Assembly: GCF_038419845.1 (NCBI RefSeq)
Contig: NZ_JBCAQT010000006.1
Coordinates: 124,001 to 188,000 of the forward strand
Direction of reading: 5' to 3'
From: Marinimicrobium sp038419845
Lineage (GTDB): Bacteria; Pseudomonadota; Gammaproteobacteria; Pseudomonadales; Cellvibrionaceae
Length of the DNA stretch: 64,000 bases
Made by a program: the position numbers and the translations under genes. The notes beneath the pieces were generated by a model. It made no database searches. It was given only the letters and a program-made list of their open reading frames with translations, and was not told where the DNA came from. Position 1 is the stretch's first letter. The number at the start of each line of letters is the position of its first letter. This document shows, piece after piece, positions 26,194 to 35,062 of the stretch.

Positions 26194-26715
26194 AATGGGA
26201 GTAACGCCGCGCTTTTAAATACAAAAATTAATAGCATTTTTAAAAGTGGTCGATTTTTTCAAGCGTTTCACAAGGTCCCGGCCGGTGTTTCCAGCCAAGA
26301 GCGCTGGTCTGCCGGCCCGTTCACAAGTCGAGAATTACGCCACTTCTCATAGCCTACTGTCGTTACCGTTTTTTCCCTCCTCTCCATCGATCCAAAGTAC
26401 CCCTGTCGCGTTATTCGTTTCGCCGGTACGTTCTTGCGCTGAAAACGCTATCCACATGAAAAATTTGTGACCGCTCTCTCGTTCTAATTTCGGTGAAGCA
26501 TTTTTCCCCAACGAGGCAGGGATATAATTTTTCAAGGTTCGCCGGTCCTGTCAATGGCGCAAGCCGCCGGGGACGCCACGGGCCTGAAGTACAGGAATTG
26601 CGTTTCGCATTGCTTTGTCAAAGTGGTCAACAATAACGTTTTATCGCAAGGGTGTGGAGCGCTCCATAAATCGTAAATCATACCGTTAATAAACAACGAT
26701 TGGAGAGCTTATCTC
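26194..26715. other. 520-bp regulatory region upstream of the cellulase gene
   Basis: No gene was recognised. The part from 26194 to about 26560 is comparatively AT-rich. The cellulase promoter and palindromic operator described separately lie in the last 100 bp, and a GGAGAG ribosome site is just before the ATG. Confidence 0.6.
26615..26666 (+). promoter_or_regulatory. Cellulase promoter with LacI/CelR-like operator
   Basis: TTGTCA (26615-26620) and TTTTAT (26639-26644) are separated by 18 bp and form a plausible promoter. The perfect 12-bp palindrome TGGAGCGCTCCA at 26655-26666 sits just after the -10, where a bound repressor would block initiation. Its core equals that of the actinobacterial CelR/CebR operator TGGGAGCGCTCCCA for LacI-family cellulose-utilisation regulators. 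The identity of the regulator here is inferred. Confidence 0.6.
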
Positions 26716-28521
26716 ATGACGATTTCAACAGTAAAAAAATTCGGCTGGGCCTTTCTGCTCAGTGCGGGGCTTGTTTCGGCGCAGGGAGCGAGCGCGCAAT
26801 CGGCAAGTTGTGAATACACCATCCAGAATGATTGGGGTGGCGGCGCGACGGCGGCGATTGAGATCACCAACACCGGTGACAGTGCACTCAATGGCTGGGA
26901 CGTCAGCTGGAGCTACGAGGACAGTACCATTACCAACAGCTGGAATGCCGAGGTCAGTGGCGACAATCCCTATACGGCGACCGACATGGGGTGGAACGGA
27001 AACGTCGAACCGGGCCAGAGCGTGTCCTTTGGGGTGCAAGTGGATTCCGCCGCGGGCACTGAAACGCCGGAGGTGACGGGTGACATCTGTGGCGATGAGC
27101 CACGGGTAAGCTCGAGCTCGAGCTCGAGCTCCAGCTCTGAGGCATCCAGCAGCACCGAGTCATCGGCCAGCAGCGTGGCCTCCTCCGTATCGTCAAGCCG
27201 CTGCGCCGGGCAGGGAGAGGTCTGCAACTGGTATGGCTCTCACTATCCTCTGTGCAACGATTCCAACACTGGTTGGGGCTACGAAAATGGGCAAAGCTGC
27301 ATTGGTGCCACTACCTGCAGTAATCAGCCGGCCGTTTACGGAATTGAGGAGAGCGGCTCCTGCCCGGACTCTTCGAGCAGCTCCAGTGTCGGGGAATCGT
27401 CCAGTTCGAGCGTCGCGGTTTCTTCCAGCTCGTCCGTCAGTTCCAGTGTCAGCTCCAGCGGTTCAAGCTCCAGCGCTTCCGCTCCGGATGGTCTGACCAG
27501 CGTCGAGCTCACCGAATTGATGGGTGTCGGTTGGAACCTCGGCAATTCGTTGGAAGCCGTCGGTGGTGAAACGGCCTGGGGCAACCCCGAAGTCACACAG
27601 GAGCTGATCGACGCGGTAAAAGCCGCCGGGTTCGATACCGTGCGTATCCCCGTTGCCTGGAGCAAATTCTCCGATGAAGAGAACTTCATCATTGAAAGCA
27701 GCTGGATGAACCGGGTCGAGGAAGTGGTGAATTATGCGCTCGATGCGGAACTGTACGTGATCATGAACATTCATTGGGACAACGGCTGGATGCAACCCAC
27801 CTATGACCAGCAGGAGTATGTGAACAACCGCCTGGCCATCATGTGGGAGCAGATTGCCGGGCATTTCCAGGACTACGATCATGAGCTGCTGTTTGCCGGT
27901 ACCAACGAAGTGATGGTGGAAGGTGAGTACGGTACGCCCACCGAAGAAAACTACACCGTGCAGAACAGCTTCAACCAGACCTTTGTCGACACGGTGCGTG
28001 CTACTGGCGGGCAGAACGACACCCGGCACCTGGTCGTACAGGGGTACAACACCAATATCGATCACACCCTGAACTTTGTCGAGATTCCGGATGATACCGT
28101 CAGCGACCGGTTGATGATGGAAGTGCATTACTACGATCCCTATAACTTCACCCTGAATGAGTCCAGCAACATCACTCAGTGGGGCTCCATTGCCACCGAT
28201 CCCAATGCCACGGAAACCTGGGCCAACGAATCCTATGTGGACTCCCAGTTCCAGAGTATGCAGGCGGAGTTTGTTGAGCAGGGCATCGGTGTGATTCTGG
28301 GTGAGTATGGCGTGATTTCACGCGATAACGTCGAGGGCCACGATGTGTACCGTCGCTATTGGAACGAGTACATCACTGAATCGGCCATCGAGCATGACCT
28401 GGTGCCGGTCTATTGGGATAATGGCTATGCCGGTAACGGCGGCTTTGCCCTGTTTGACCGCTACAATGGCAGTGAGATCGAGCCCGAACTGATCGATATT
28501 CTGGTCGGTGCGGACGACTGA
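26716..28521 (+). CDS. Secreted cellulase: CBM2 - CBM10 - GH5
   Basis: Protein of 601 residues in four parts: signal peptide (1-28, cleavage after ASA or AQ), CBM2 cellulose-binding domain (about 32-125, bounded by Cys32 and Cys125, with exposed Trp residues), CBM10 domain (about 163-216, six Cys, CNWYGSHYPLC), and a GH5 catalytic domain (about 260-597). Poly-serine linkers at 131-161 and 219-254 separate them, a hallmark of Cellvibrio and Saccharophagus enzymes. The GH5 part starts MGVGWNLGNSLEA as in the GH5_4 type. Glu398 in TNEV is the probable acid/base and Glu530 in GEYG the probable nucleophile. NEV replaces the usual NEP. The expected activity is endo-beta-1,4-glucanase, with xyloglucan or mixed-linkage glucan also possible. 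Confidence 0.93.
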   Translation: MTISTVKKFGWAFLLSAGLVSAQGASAQSASCEYTIQNDWGGGATAAIEITNTGDSALNGWDVSWSYEDSTITNSWNAEVSGDNPYTATDMGWNGNVEPGQSVSFGVQVDSAAGTETPEVTGDICGDEPRVSSSSSSSSSSEASSSTESSASSVASSVSSSRCAGQGEVCNWYGSHYPLCNDSNTGWGYENGQSCIGATTCSNQPAVYGIEESGSCPDSSSSSSVGESSSSSVAVSSSSSVSSSVSSSGSSSSASAPDGLTSVELTELMGVGWNLGNSLEAVGGETAWGNPEVTQELIDAVKAAGFDTVRIPVAWSKFSDEENFIIESSWMNRVEEVVNYALDAELYVIMNIHWDNGWMQPTYDQQEYVNNRLAIMWEQIAGHFQDYDHELLFAGTNEVMVEGEYGTPTEENYTVQNSFNQTFVDTVRATGGQNDTRHLVVQGYNTNIDHTLNFVEIPDDTVSDRLMMEVHYYDPYNFTLNESSNITQWGSIATDPNATETWANESYVDSQFQSMQAEFVEQGIGVILGEYGVISRDNVEGHDVYRRYWNEYITESAIEHDLVPVYWDNGYAGNGGFALFDRYNGSEIEPELIDILVGADD

Positions 28522-28544
28522 TCACCGAGGCCAGATGCAAGCAT

Positions 28545-28576
28545 AAAAAAGGCTCCCCGGGTGGGAGCCTTTTTTT
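28545..28576. terminator. Bidirectional terminator between the cellulase and beta-helix genes
   Basis: AAAAAAGGCTCCC and GGGAGCCTTTTTT give a 13-bp symmetric stem. A/T tracts flank both sides, so it can serve both convergent genes. Confidence 0.9.
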
Positions 28577-28616
28577 ATCATTTGGCAATGAGAGCGTTCT
28601 TGCTCAGCAGAACCTG

Positions 28617-30200
28617 TCAATTACAGATGTTATAGGATCCATTCTGTACGTTGACGTTGTTCCAGCTGATGTTGTTGCCGCAGGGGCTTTCGCGCACGCT
28701 GGTATCGAAAACGTTCAGGTTGCTGATGGTGATATCGCTGTTGTTGGGGAACTCGCTGCGGGCGGCCAGCCGGAATTCGCCTCCGCCGTTGATCTCGCCC
28801 CCGTTGATCTGGATGTTGTGGCAATTTTCAATGAGTACCGAATTGTTGCCATTGTTGGCCAGGTCGATCTCGTTGATTTGGGCTCCGCCGGAATTGGATA
28901 CGCAGAAAAAGCCGCGACCGCCGCCCCGGGAGATGACCCGGTCCACATAGATGTTGGTGGGATAACTACCGCCGATGCGTCCATTTTCGTTGGCGAAGCG
29001 CAGGGTGGCGTAGCCGGTGCCGCTGCCGGTCCCTTCGCCATCAATCAGCCCGATGGTGGCATTGCGGGTGTTGTTGAGCAAAAGCCCCGCGTAGGCTGTG
29101 TTGCGAGCGATGACAGTGCCGATCTCGAGGCCATCCACATTCCAGGTCTCCACCCCGTGGTTGCCGGTGCCGGAGACATAGATATCGTCCATGCGCACGT
29201 TGGTGCTGCCGGGCATGTCGCGCTCAAAGCGAATCCCGATGCCGGAGCCCAGGCGCAGATCAATCTGCCCGAGGTGCAGGTCGTGAACATCGGCGAAGCG
29301 CATGCCAAAGTAGGGAGTACCGGTCATGTTCAGGTACGGAACCGAAACGTCCTGAACCCCGATCGCCTGCACGGCGCCGTTGCCGCCGGAGTTGCCGACA
29401 TCCATCGTTCCGCAGACTTCAAAGGCGGTATGGCTGGGCAGATCAATGCGGTTGCCGCCGATGGAGCCGTCGGCGTAGACCGTGACCCGCTCCCGGGAAG
29501 TGCGCCCGGATGAGAGGCTGTTGATCGCCGAGTTGATCGCGTTCAGGTAATTGCTTCCCGCGTCGGAGCCGTTGACCTGGTAATCGCCGGGCGCGCCGGT
29601 GACGGTCGCATCGGGTGCGCCGGAGCCACACTGATCCGGGTCCGGATCAGAGCCGCCGCTGCCATCGACCTCAATGATTTCCCACTGCTGAACGGCCGCA
29701 TCCGTCGGTGTGTATTGCGAGATGCGGGTACCGGGCTCGGTGGACCAGTCCCAGTTATCCAGGGCCTTTTCGCTGAAGTTGTTGACCAGCCGGTAATAGC
29801 CGCCCCCCATATCGTCGAGGCGGAATTGCTGGTTGGTACCGCCAACGTCTTCCCATTGCACGATATCCGCCCCGTTGTCGGCATTCCACTCAAACACGTC
29901 CAGGGCCTTGCCCGAATGTCGGGCCACAACGCGGTAGTAGCCGTTGCCGGCGTCAATGAACTGGAACTGTTGATTGTCAGCATCGGTGCGATTCCACTGT
30001 GTCAGCATGGCGCCGTCTTCGGTGGAATTACTGGCAATATCCATGGCCAGTCCCGAGTGCCGGTTGACCAGTACGTACCAGGTGTCGGGGCTGACCTGGG
30101 CGCTGGCGGCCGGTGCCCCGAGGGCGAAGGTCAGTGCAAGCAATGTGGATTGAAAGGTGATCAGAAGGTAACGCAGGTTTCGAACTATGAAGGGTTTCAT
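28617..30200 (-). CDS. Secreted ricin-type lectin plus parallel beta-helix protein
   Basis: Protein of 527 residues. A signal peptide (about 1-35, cleavage after ASA) is followed by a ricin-B/CBM13-like beta-trefoil (about 40-180) with repeated QQF or QQW motifs (DNQQFQFID, NQQFRLDD, VQQWEIIE), a short acidic linker, and a right-handed beta-helix of about 300 residues with successive short strands and Asn ladders. The trefoil probably binds a glycan; the helix fold is shared by pectate lyases, polygalacturonases and alginate epimerases. No catalytic residues could be assigned, so polysaccharide lyase or hydrolase is only an inference. The N-terminus is uncertain: ATGs at 30200, 30212 and 30218 are in frame. 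Confidence 0.75.
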   Translation of the reverse strand: MKPFIVRNLRYLLITFQSTLLALTFALGAPAASAQVSPDTWYVLVNRHSGLAMDIASNSTEDGAMLTQWNRTDADNQQFQFIDAGNGYYRVVARHSGKALDVFEWNADNGADIVQWEDVGGTNQQFRLDDMGGGYYRLVNNFSEKALDNWDWSTEPGTRISQYTPTDAAVQQWEIIEVDGSGGSDPDPDQCGSGAPDATVTGAPGDYQVNGSDAGSNYLNAINSAINSLSSGRTSRERVTVYADGSIGGNRIDLPSHTAFEVCGTMDVGNSGGNGAVQAIGVQDVSVPYLNMTGTPYFGMRFADVHDLHLGQIDLRLGSGIGIRFERDMPGSTNVRMDDIYVSGTGNHGVETWNVDGLEIGTVIARNTAYAGLLLNNTRNATIGLIDGEGTGSGTGYATLRFANENGRIGGSYPTNIYVDRVISRGGGRGFFCVSNSGGAQINEIDLANNGNNSVLIENCHNIQINGGEINGGGEFRLAARSEFPNNSDITISNLNVFDTSVRESPCGNNISWNNVNVQNGSYNICN

Positions 30201-30575
30201 GGTTATTATCATCTCCATGCGGGTGAATGAACACGCTCCTGTGAAGCCCCGGTCAGGCTCGATTCGCCCGGCCCGACGGTCCCTGTCACGCCTCTGGCGC
30301 TGGGGTACTGATCACGTTAGTGCATTGAATCGTTCAAATCCGCGCAATAATTGGCAAATTCGGGATTGTCTTAGATTTTATGGAAATATAATAATATAAG
30401 AAGCATTTCCATTGAGTAGGGCAGAGCGTTCGTCGAGCCGGAGGAGTGGCATCACGGGCGTGCCCCCATCAGAGAGGATGTCCTGGGAGAGCTATCCCGG
30501 GATAAGAGGCGAGAGGAGGCGATACAGGGAAGGAAGGAAAAGCGCCGGGCGGCCCCTGGGCCGCCCGGGAGCACT
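30201..30575. other. 375-bp region between the beta-helix gene and purD
   Basis: It holds the upstream region of the beta-helix gene and the purD terminator. An AT-rich block at about 30340-30411 contains the inverted repeat TGGAAAT / ATTTCCA (30381-30411). No gene was recognised. Confidence 0.55.
30536..30572 (-). terminator. Terminator downstream of purD
   Basis: On the minus strand CCGGGCGGCCC and GGGCCGCCCGG enclose a small loop and are followed by CGCTTTTCC, immediately after the purD stop. Confidence 0.75.
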
Positions 30576-31868
30576 TTAGCCGGATTGCTGCTCGCGGGCA
30601 ATCGCCCGGTAGGCGATATCCTTGCGATAGAAGACATCATTCCACTGGATGCGGTCGGCCAGTTGGTAGGCGCGCTTTTGCGCTTCGCTGACACTCCCGC
30701 CCAACGCTGTGGCGCACAGCACCCGGCCCCCGTTGGTGACGACCTTGCCATCGAGGGTCCTGGTGCCGGCGTGAAAGACGCGCTCGCCCGGGGTCTCTTC
30801 AGTGGGCAGGCCGGTGATCTCATCGCCTTTGCGGTAGCCGCCGGGATAGCCGCCAGCGGCCAGTACCACACCCACGGCTGCGCGCTCGTCCCAGTCAGTG
30901 CTCATTTCGTTCAGGCGGCCTTCCACGCCGGCCTGGCACAGCTCGGCCAGGTCGGACTTCAGACGCAGCACAATGGGTTGGGTTTCGGGGTCGCCGAAGC
31001 GGCAGTTGTATTCAATGACCTTGGGCTGTCCCTCCGGGGAGATCATCAGGCCGGCGTACAGAAAGCCGGTATAGGGATTGCCCTCGGCCGCCATGCCCTC
31101 GACGGTGGGAACAATCACCTGCTCCATGATCCGGTCGTGCACCGCCTGTGTGACCACGGGTGCCGGGGAATAGGCCCCCATACCGCCGGTGTTGGGGCCG
31201 GTATCGCCTTCGCCCACGCGCTTGTGGTCCTGGCTGGTGGCCATAGGCAGGATGTGCTTGCCGTCCACCATGACGATAAAACTGGCTTCCTCGCCGGTCA
31301 GAAACTCCTCAATCACCACGCGGCAACCGGCCTCGCCGAAGGCGTTGCCCGATAGCATGTCGCGCACCGCGTCTTTGGCCTGCTCCAGCGTCTCGGCAAC
31401 GATCACGCCCTTGCCGGCGGCCAGGCCGTCGGCCTTGACCACAATGGGGGCGCCCATCTTGTCCAGATAGGCGAGAGCTGGCTCGACCTCGGTAAAGGTC
31501 TGGTAGTCCGCCGAGGGAATCTTGTGTCGTGCCAGAAAGTCTTTGGTGAAGGCTTTGGAGCCTTCCAGCTGAGCGGCGCCTTGGGTGGGGCCAAAGCAGG
31601 GCAACTTCCGCTCAGTGAAATAATCCACCACGCCTTCCACCAGTGGCGCTTCCGGGCCGACGATAGTGAGCGCAACGTCGTTCTTTTGGGCAAAATCCCC
31701 CAGCGCCGGGAAGTCGAGCACATCGATATCGACGTTTTCCAATTTGGCTTCCAGAGCGGTGCCGGCATTACCCGGCGCCACAAAGACGGTGGTGACCTTG
31801 TCGCTTTGAGCGGCTTTCCAGGCGAGGGCGTGTTCACGTCCGCCTCCGCCGATGACCAGTAGGTTCAT
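30576..31868 (-). CDS. purD: Phosphoribosylamine-glycine ligase PurD
   Basis: Protein of 430 residues with an ATP-grasp fold. It begins MNLLVIGGGGREHALAWKAAQS and contains GPEAPLVEGVVDYF, KADGLAAGKGVIVA and RFGDPETQPIVLRL. It joins glycine to phosphoribosylamine, the second step of purine synthesis. AAGGAG lies about 6 bp before the ATG. It is directly downstream of purH, with a 9-bp gap, and both are downstream of fis. Confidence 0.98.
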   Translation of the reverse strand: MNLLVIGGGGREHALAWKAAQSDKVTTVFVAPGNAGTALEAKLENVDIDVLDFPALGDFAQKNDVALTIVGPEAPLVEGVVDYFTERKLPCFGPTQGAAQLEGSKAFTKDFLARHKIPSADYQTFTEVEPALAYLDKMGAPIVVKADGLAAGKGVIVAETLEQAKDAVRDMLSGNAFGEAGCRVVIEEFLTGEEASFIVMVDGKHILPMATSQDHKRVGEGDTGPNTGGMGAYSPAPVVTQAVHDRIMEQVIVPTVEGMAAEGNPYTGFLYAGLMISPEGQPKVIEYNCRFGDPETQPIVLRLKSDLAELCQAGVEGRLNEMSTDWDERAAVGVVLAAGGYPGGYRKGDEITGLPTEETPGERVFHAGTRTLDGKVVTNGGRVLCATALGGSVSEAQKRAYQLADRIQWNDVFYRKDIAYRAIAREQQSG

Positions 31869-31877
31869 GTTGACTCC

Positions 31878-33458
31878 TTAGTGCCGGAAGTGGCGCATGC
31901 CGGTGAAGACCATGGCGATGTTGTGCTCGTCAGCGGCGGCGATCACCTCTTCATCGCGCATGGAGCCGCCCGGTTGAATCACGGCGGTGATACCGGCGGC
32001 GCCCGCATTGTCCAGGCCATCGCGGAAGGGAAAAAACGCATCGGACGCCATGACCGAGCCCTTTACTTCCAGGCCCGCGTGCTCGGCCTTGATGCCGGCA
32101 ATGCGCGCGGAGTTGACCCGGCTCATCTGACCGGCGCCCACGCCCACGGTCTGATTGTCTTTGGCGTAGACGATGGCGTTGGATTTGACGAACTTGGCGA
32201 CTTTCCAGGCGAACAGCAGATCGCGGATTTCCTGTTCGGTGGGGGCGCGTTTGGTGGCGACCTTCAGCTCACTTTCGGTGACCATGCCGGTGTCTTTGTC
32301 CTGCACCAGCAGGCCGCCGGTGACGCGCTTGTAGTCGAGCCCGCCGATGCGCTCTTTGTTCCATTCGCCGCAGGCGAGCAGGCGCACGTTTTTCTTGGCC
32401 TTGACCGCCTGCACCGCCTCCTCGGAGATGCTCGGGGCGATGATCACCTCGACAAACTGGCGCTCGACAATGGCCTGGGCGGTGGCGGCATCCAACTCGC
32501 GGTTGAAGGCGATAATGCCGCCAAACGCCGATTCCGGATCGGTCGCGAACGCCAGATCATAGGCGCTTTTCAGGTCCGCGGCGCTGGCCACACCGCAGGG
32601 GTTGGCGTGCTTGACGATCACGCAGGCCGGCTCGTCAAAGCTCTTCACGCACTCGAGCGCGGCGTCGGTATCAGCCACGTTGTTATAGGACAGCTCTTTG
32701 CCCTGCAGCTGCTTGGCGGTGGCGATACTGGCTTCGGCGGGATTTTGCTCCACATAGAAAGCGGCTTTCTGGTGGGGATTTTCGCCGTAGCGCATTTCCT
32801 GGGTCTTGTGAAACTGGCGGTTGAAGGTGCGCGGGAAGTCTTCGCTGCCACCCTCGACCTTGCGCCCGAAATGGTTGGCAATGGCGCCGTCATAGGCGGC
32901 AGTGTGCTCGTAGGCCTTGATCGCCAGGTCGAAGCGCAGTTCGTAACTGGTCTGGCCGTCGTGGGCTTCCAGCTCGTTCAGAATGCGCCCGTAGTCGTTG
33001 GCATTGACCACGATATTGACGTGAGCATGGTTCTTGGCGGCCGCGCGCACCATGGTGGGCCCGCCGATGTCGATGTTTTCCACCGCGTCTTCCAGGCTAC
33101 AGCCGGGCTTGGCCACGGTCTGCTCAAACGGGTAGAGGTTCACCACCACCATGTCGATGGCGTCGATGCCGTGCTCGGCCATGACCGCCTCGTCCTGACC
33201 GCGCCGCCCCAGAATGCCGCCATGGACTTTCGGGTGCAGGGTTTTCACCCGGCCGTCCATCATTTCCGGGAAGCCGGTGTAGTCGGAGACTTCCACGGCG
33301 GGAACGCCGTTCTCTTTGAGCAGGCGGAAGGTGCCGCCGGTGGAGAGAATCTCCACGCCGCGTTGGTGCAACGCCTGGGCAAACTCGACAATGCCGGTCT
33401 TGTCGGAGACGCTGACCAAAGCGCGGTTTACGGGGGCAAGTTGGGTAGCACTGGACAT
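31878..33458 (-). CDS. purH: Bifunctional AICAR transformylase / IMP cyclohydrolase PurH
   Basis: Protein of 526 residues with an N-terminal IMP cyclohydrolase (MGS-like) domain and a C-terminal AICAR transformylase domain. Motifs: ALVSVSDKTGIVEFA at the start, RVKTLHPKVHGGILGRR, KHANPCGVA with the transformylase catalytic Lys-His, and SDAFFPFRDGLD. It carries out the last two steps of IMP synthesis. The start at 33458 (MSSATQL) follows a GAGGA site; a longer frame would include the fis terminator region. Confidence 0.98.
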   Translation of the reverse strand: MSSATQLAPVNRALVSVSDKTGIVEFAQALHQRGVEILSTGGTFRLLKENGVPAVEVSDYTGFPEMMDGRVKTLHPKVHGGILGRRGQDEAVMAEHGIDAIDMVVVNLYPFEQTVAKPGCSLEDAVENIDIGGPTMVRAAAKNHAHVNIVVNANDYGRILNELEAHDGQTSYELRFDLAIKAYEHTAAYDGAIANHFGRKVEGGSEDFPRTFNRQFHKTQEMRYGENPHQKAAFYVEQNPAEASIATAKQLQGKELSYNNVADTDAALECVKSFDEPACVIVKHANPCGVASAADLKSAYDLAFATDPESAFGGIIAFNRELDAATAQAIVERQFVEVIIAPSISEEAVQAVKAKKNVRLLACGEWNKERIGGLDYKRVTGGLLVQDKDTGMVTESELKVATKRAPTEQEIRDLLFAWKVAKFVKSNAIVYAKDNQTVGVGAGQMSRVNSARIAGIKAEHAGLEVKGSVMASDAFFPFRDGLDNAGAAGITAVIQPGGSMRDEEVIAAADEHNIAMVFTGMRHFRH

Positions 33459-33526
33459 ATCGGTGGGTTTTCCTCGGGTTAGTGGGTCAAAGCCTAATGG
33501 GTCAAAAAGCCGATGACGTTTACCAA

Positions 33527-33560
33527 AGCAAAGGGGGTGGCTTTGGGCCACCCCCCTGGA
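33527..33560 (-). terminator. Terminator between fis and purH
   Basis: On the minus strand GGGGGTGGC and GCCACCCCC form a stem around CCAAAG and are followed by TTTGCTTT. It would separate dusB-fis from purHD. Confidence 0.8.
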
Positions 33561-33579
33561 TCAATCTGTGGGCCGTCGA

Positions 33580-33927
33580 TCAGAGCAGATCGTATTGCTT
33601 GAGCTTCTTGCGTAGTGTCCCTCGATTCAGACCCAGCACGTGCGCGGCGCGGGTCTGATTGTGACGGGTGTACTTGAGTACGATTTCGAGCAGGGGGGCT
33701 TCCACTTCCGCCATGACCATGTTGTAGACATCGCTCACCGGTTGCCCGTCCAGGTTCTGGAAGTAGTTTTCCATGGCCTGCTCCACACAACCTCGCAGGG
33801 ACCCTCCATGACTCGGGGTATGCTCTCCGTGTGTCAGAGTGTGCTGTCCGTGAGCCGGGGTGTGCTCTTGGCCGTTGGCGCCCTCCGTGGGAGCCGCCTC
33901 GGCCAGTAGATTTTCTGCTGTGCTCAT
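33580..33927 (-). CDS. fis: Nucleoid protein Fis with histidine-rich N-terminal repeats
   Basis: Protein of 115 residues. The C-terminal half carries the Fis helix-turn-helix, ending NQTRAAHVLGLNRGTLRKKLKQYDLL, and before it the dimer region DVYNMVMAEVEAPLLE. Fis bends DNA and regulates rRNA and stress genes. Relative to the roughly 98-residue enteric Fis there is an N-terminal extension with three 7-residue copies (EHTPAHG, QHTLTHG, EHTPSHG at about 21-41). The ATG overlaps the dusB stop by 4 bp, the conserved dusB-fis operon. Confidence 0.95.
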   Translation of the reverse strand: MSTAENLLAEAAPTEGANGQEHTPAHGQHTLTHGEHTPSHGGSLRGCVEQAMENYFQNLDGQPVSDVYNMVMAEVEAPLLEIVLKYTRHNQTRAAHVLGLNRGTLRKKLKQYDLL

Positions 33928-34913
33928 GCCGCTTGATCCTCTCTAGCTATCAGCTGTCCAAAAAAATGTTGAACGCTGTCGTGTTGTTCTTGGGCGCTGT
34001 CCATACGGTTGAAAGCCTGGCGGAAGGACTCACTGTCGGAGACCGTCTGCAGGTACCACCCGAGGTGCTTACGGGCAATACGCGGTCCCATGAAATCGCC
34101 ATAGAAACCGTAAAGTTCACGCAAATGACTGCAAAGAATATCCCTGACTTCCGTCAGGGAGGGTTCCGGGGTCCACTGACCGTAACGCAGGTAGTGGTCC
34201 ACTTCCCGGAAAATCCAGGGGCGCCCCTGGGCGGCCCGGCCGATCATGACCGCCTGGGCGCCGGTATAATCGAGCACCCGACGCGCCTTGCGCGGTGTGT
34301 CGATATCGCCGTTGGCGAACACTGGCAGGTTCACAGCATCCACTACGGCGGCAATGGTATCGTATTCCGCCTCGCCCTGATAACGGCAGGCCCGGGTGCG
34401 GCCATGAACCGCCAGGGCGGCGATTCCGGTATCTTCGGCCATCCGGGCCACCCGCACCGCATTTCGGTGGTCGAGGTCCCAGCCGGTGCGGATTTTCAAC
34501 GTGACCGGCAAATCGACGGCCTCGACCACGGCTTTGAGTATCTCCGCCACCAGGGGCTCGTCGCGTAACAACGCTGACCCGGCGGCCTTTTTGCACACTT
34601 TTTTGGCCGGGCAGCCCATATTGATGTCGATGATCTGGGCGCCGTTGTCGGCATTGAGTCGAGCGGCCTCAGCCATTGTTTCCGGATCACCGCCGGCGAT
34701 CTGTACGGAGATCGGTTCGGCCTCTCCGGCATGATCCAGGCGCAACTGGCTTTTGCGGCTGCCCCAGAGGCTCGAGTCCGAGGTCACCATCTCCGAGACC
34801 ACCAGCCCCGCGCCCAGGTTCCGGCACAGCTGGCGAAACGGCCGGTCGGTAACCCCCGCCATGGGGGCGAGAATGACCTGGCTGTCGATGCGATAGGGAC
34901 CGATCTGGAACAC
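33924..34913 (-). CDS. dusB: tRNA-dihydrouridine synthase DusB
   Basis: Protein of 329 residues. It reduces specific uridines of the tRNA D-loop with FMN and NADPH. Family motifs: LAPMAGVTDRPFRQLC, IDINMGCPAKKVCKKAAGSALL with the catalytic Cys, KIRTGWDLDHRN, HGRTRACRYQGEAEYD and MIGRAAQGRPWIF. The frame extends to 35066, but the family N-terminus (VFQIGPYRI) begins at a GTG at 34913, which has AAAGG 10 bp upstream, so I use GTG. It is directly upstream of fis. Confidence 0.94.
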   Translation of the reverse strand: MFQIGPYRIDSQVILAPMAGVTDRPFRQLCRNLGAGLVVSEMVTSDSSLWGSRKSQLRLDHAGEAEPISVQIAGGDPETMAEAARLNADNGAQIIDINMGCPAKKVCKKAAGSALLRDEPLVAEILKAVVEAVDLPVTLKIRTGWDLDHRNAVRVARMAEDTGIAALAVHGRTRACRYQGEAEYDTIAAVVDAVNLPVFANGDIDTPRKARRVLDYTGAQAVMIGRAAQGRPWIFREVDHYLRYGQWTPEPSLTEVRDILCSHLRELYGFYGDFMGPRIARKHLGWYLQTVSDSESFRQAFNRMDSAQEQHDSVQHFFGQLIAREDQAA

Positions 34914-35062
34914 GGATAAATGACCTTTAATCGAGGAAGCAATGAGCCCCGGAAAAGGTCCGACATGATACCCGTTTGGCTCGAAATTGGGAACGAGCAA
35001 ATGCTCATAAGCGGTGTTTTTTTGACCACATTCCCAAAAATGAAAGCAGATTATGGCGCCAC

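Noticed and set aside
27109..27480. Serine-codon repeats in the cellulase as possible CRISPR or satellite DNA
   Set aside because: They encode the two poly-serine linkers in frame and are irregular, with no spacer structure.
31881..33482. 533-codon open frame antisense to purH
   Set aside because: The complementary strand encodes a complete conserved PurH; the antisense product is a Gly/Val/His-rich shadow of third-position GC bias.
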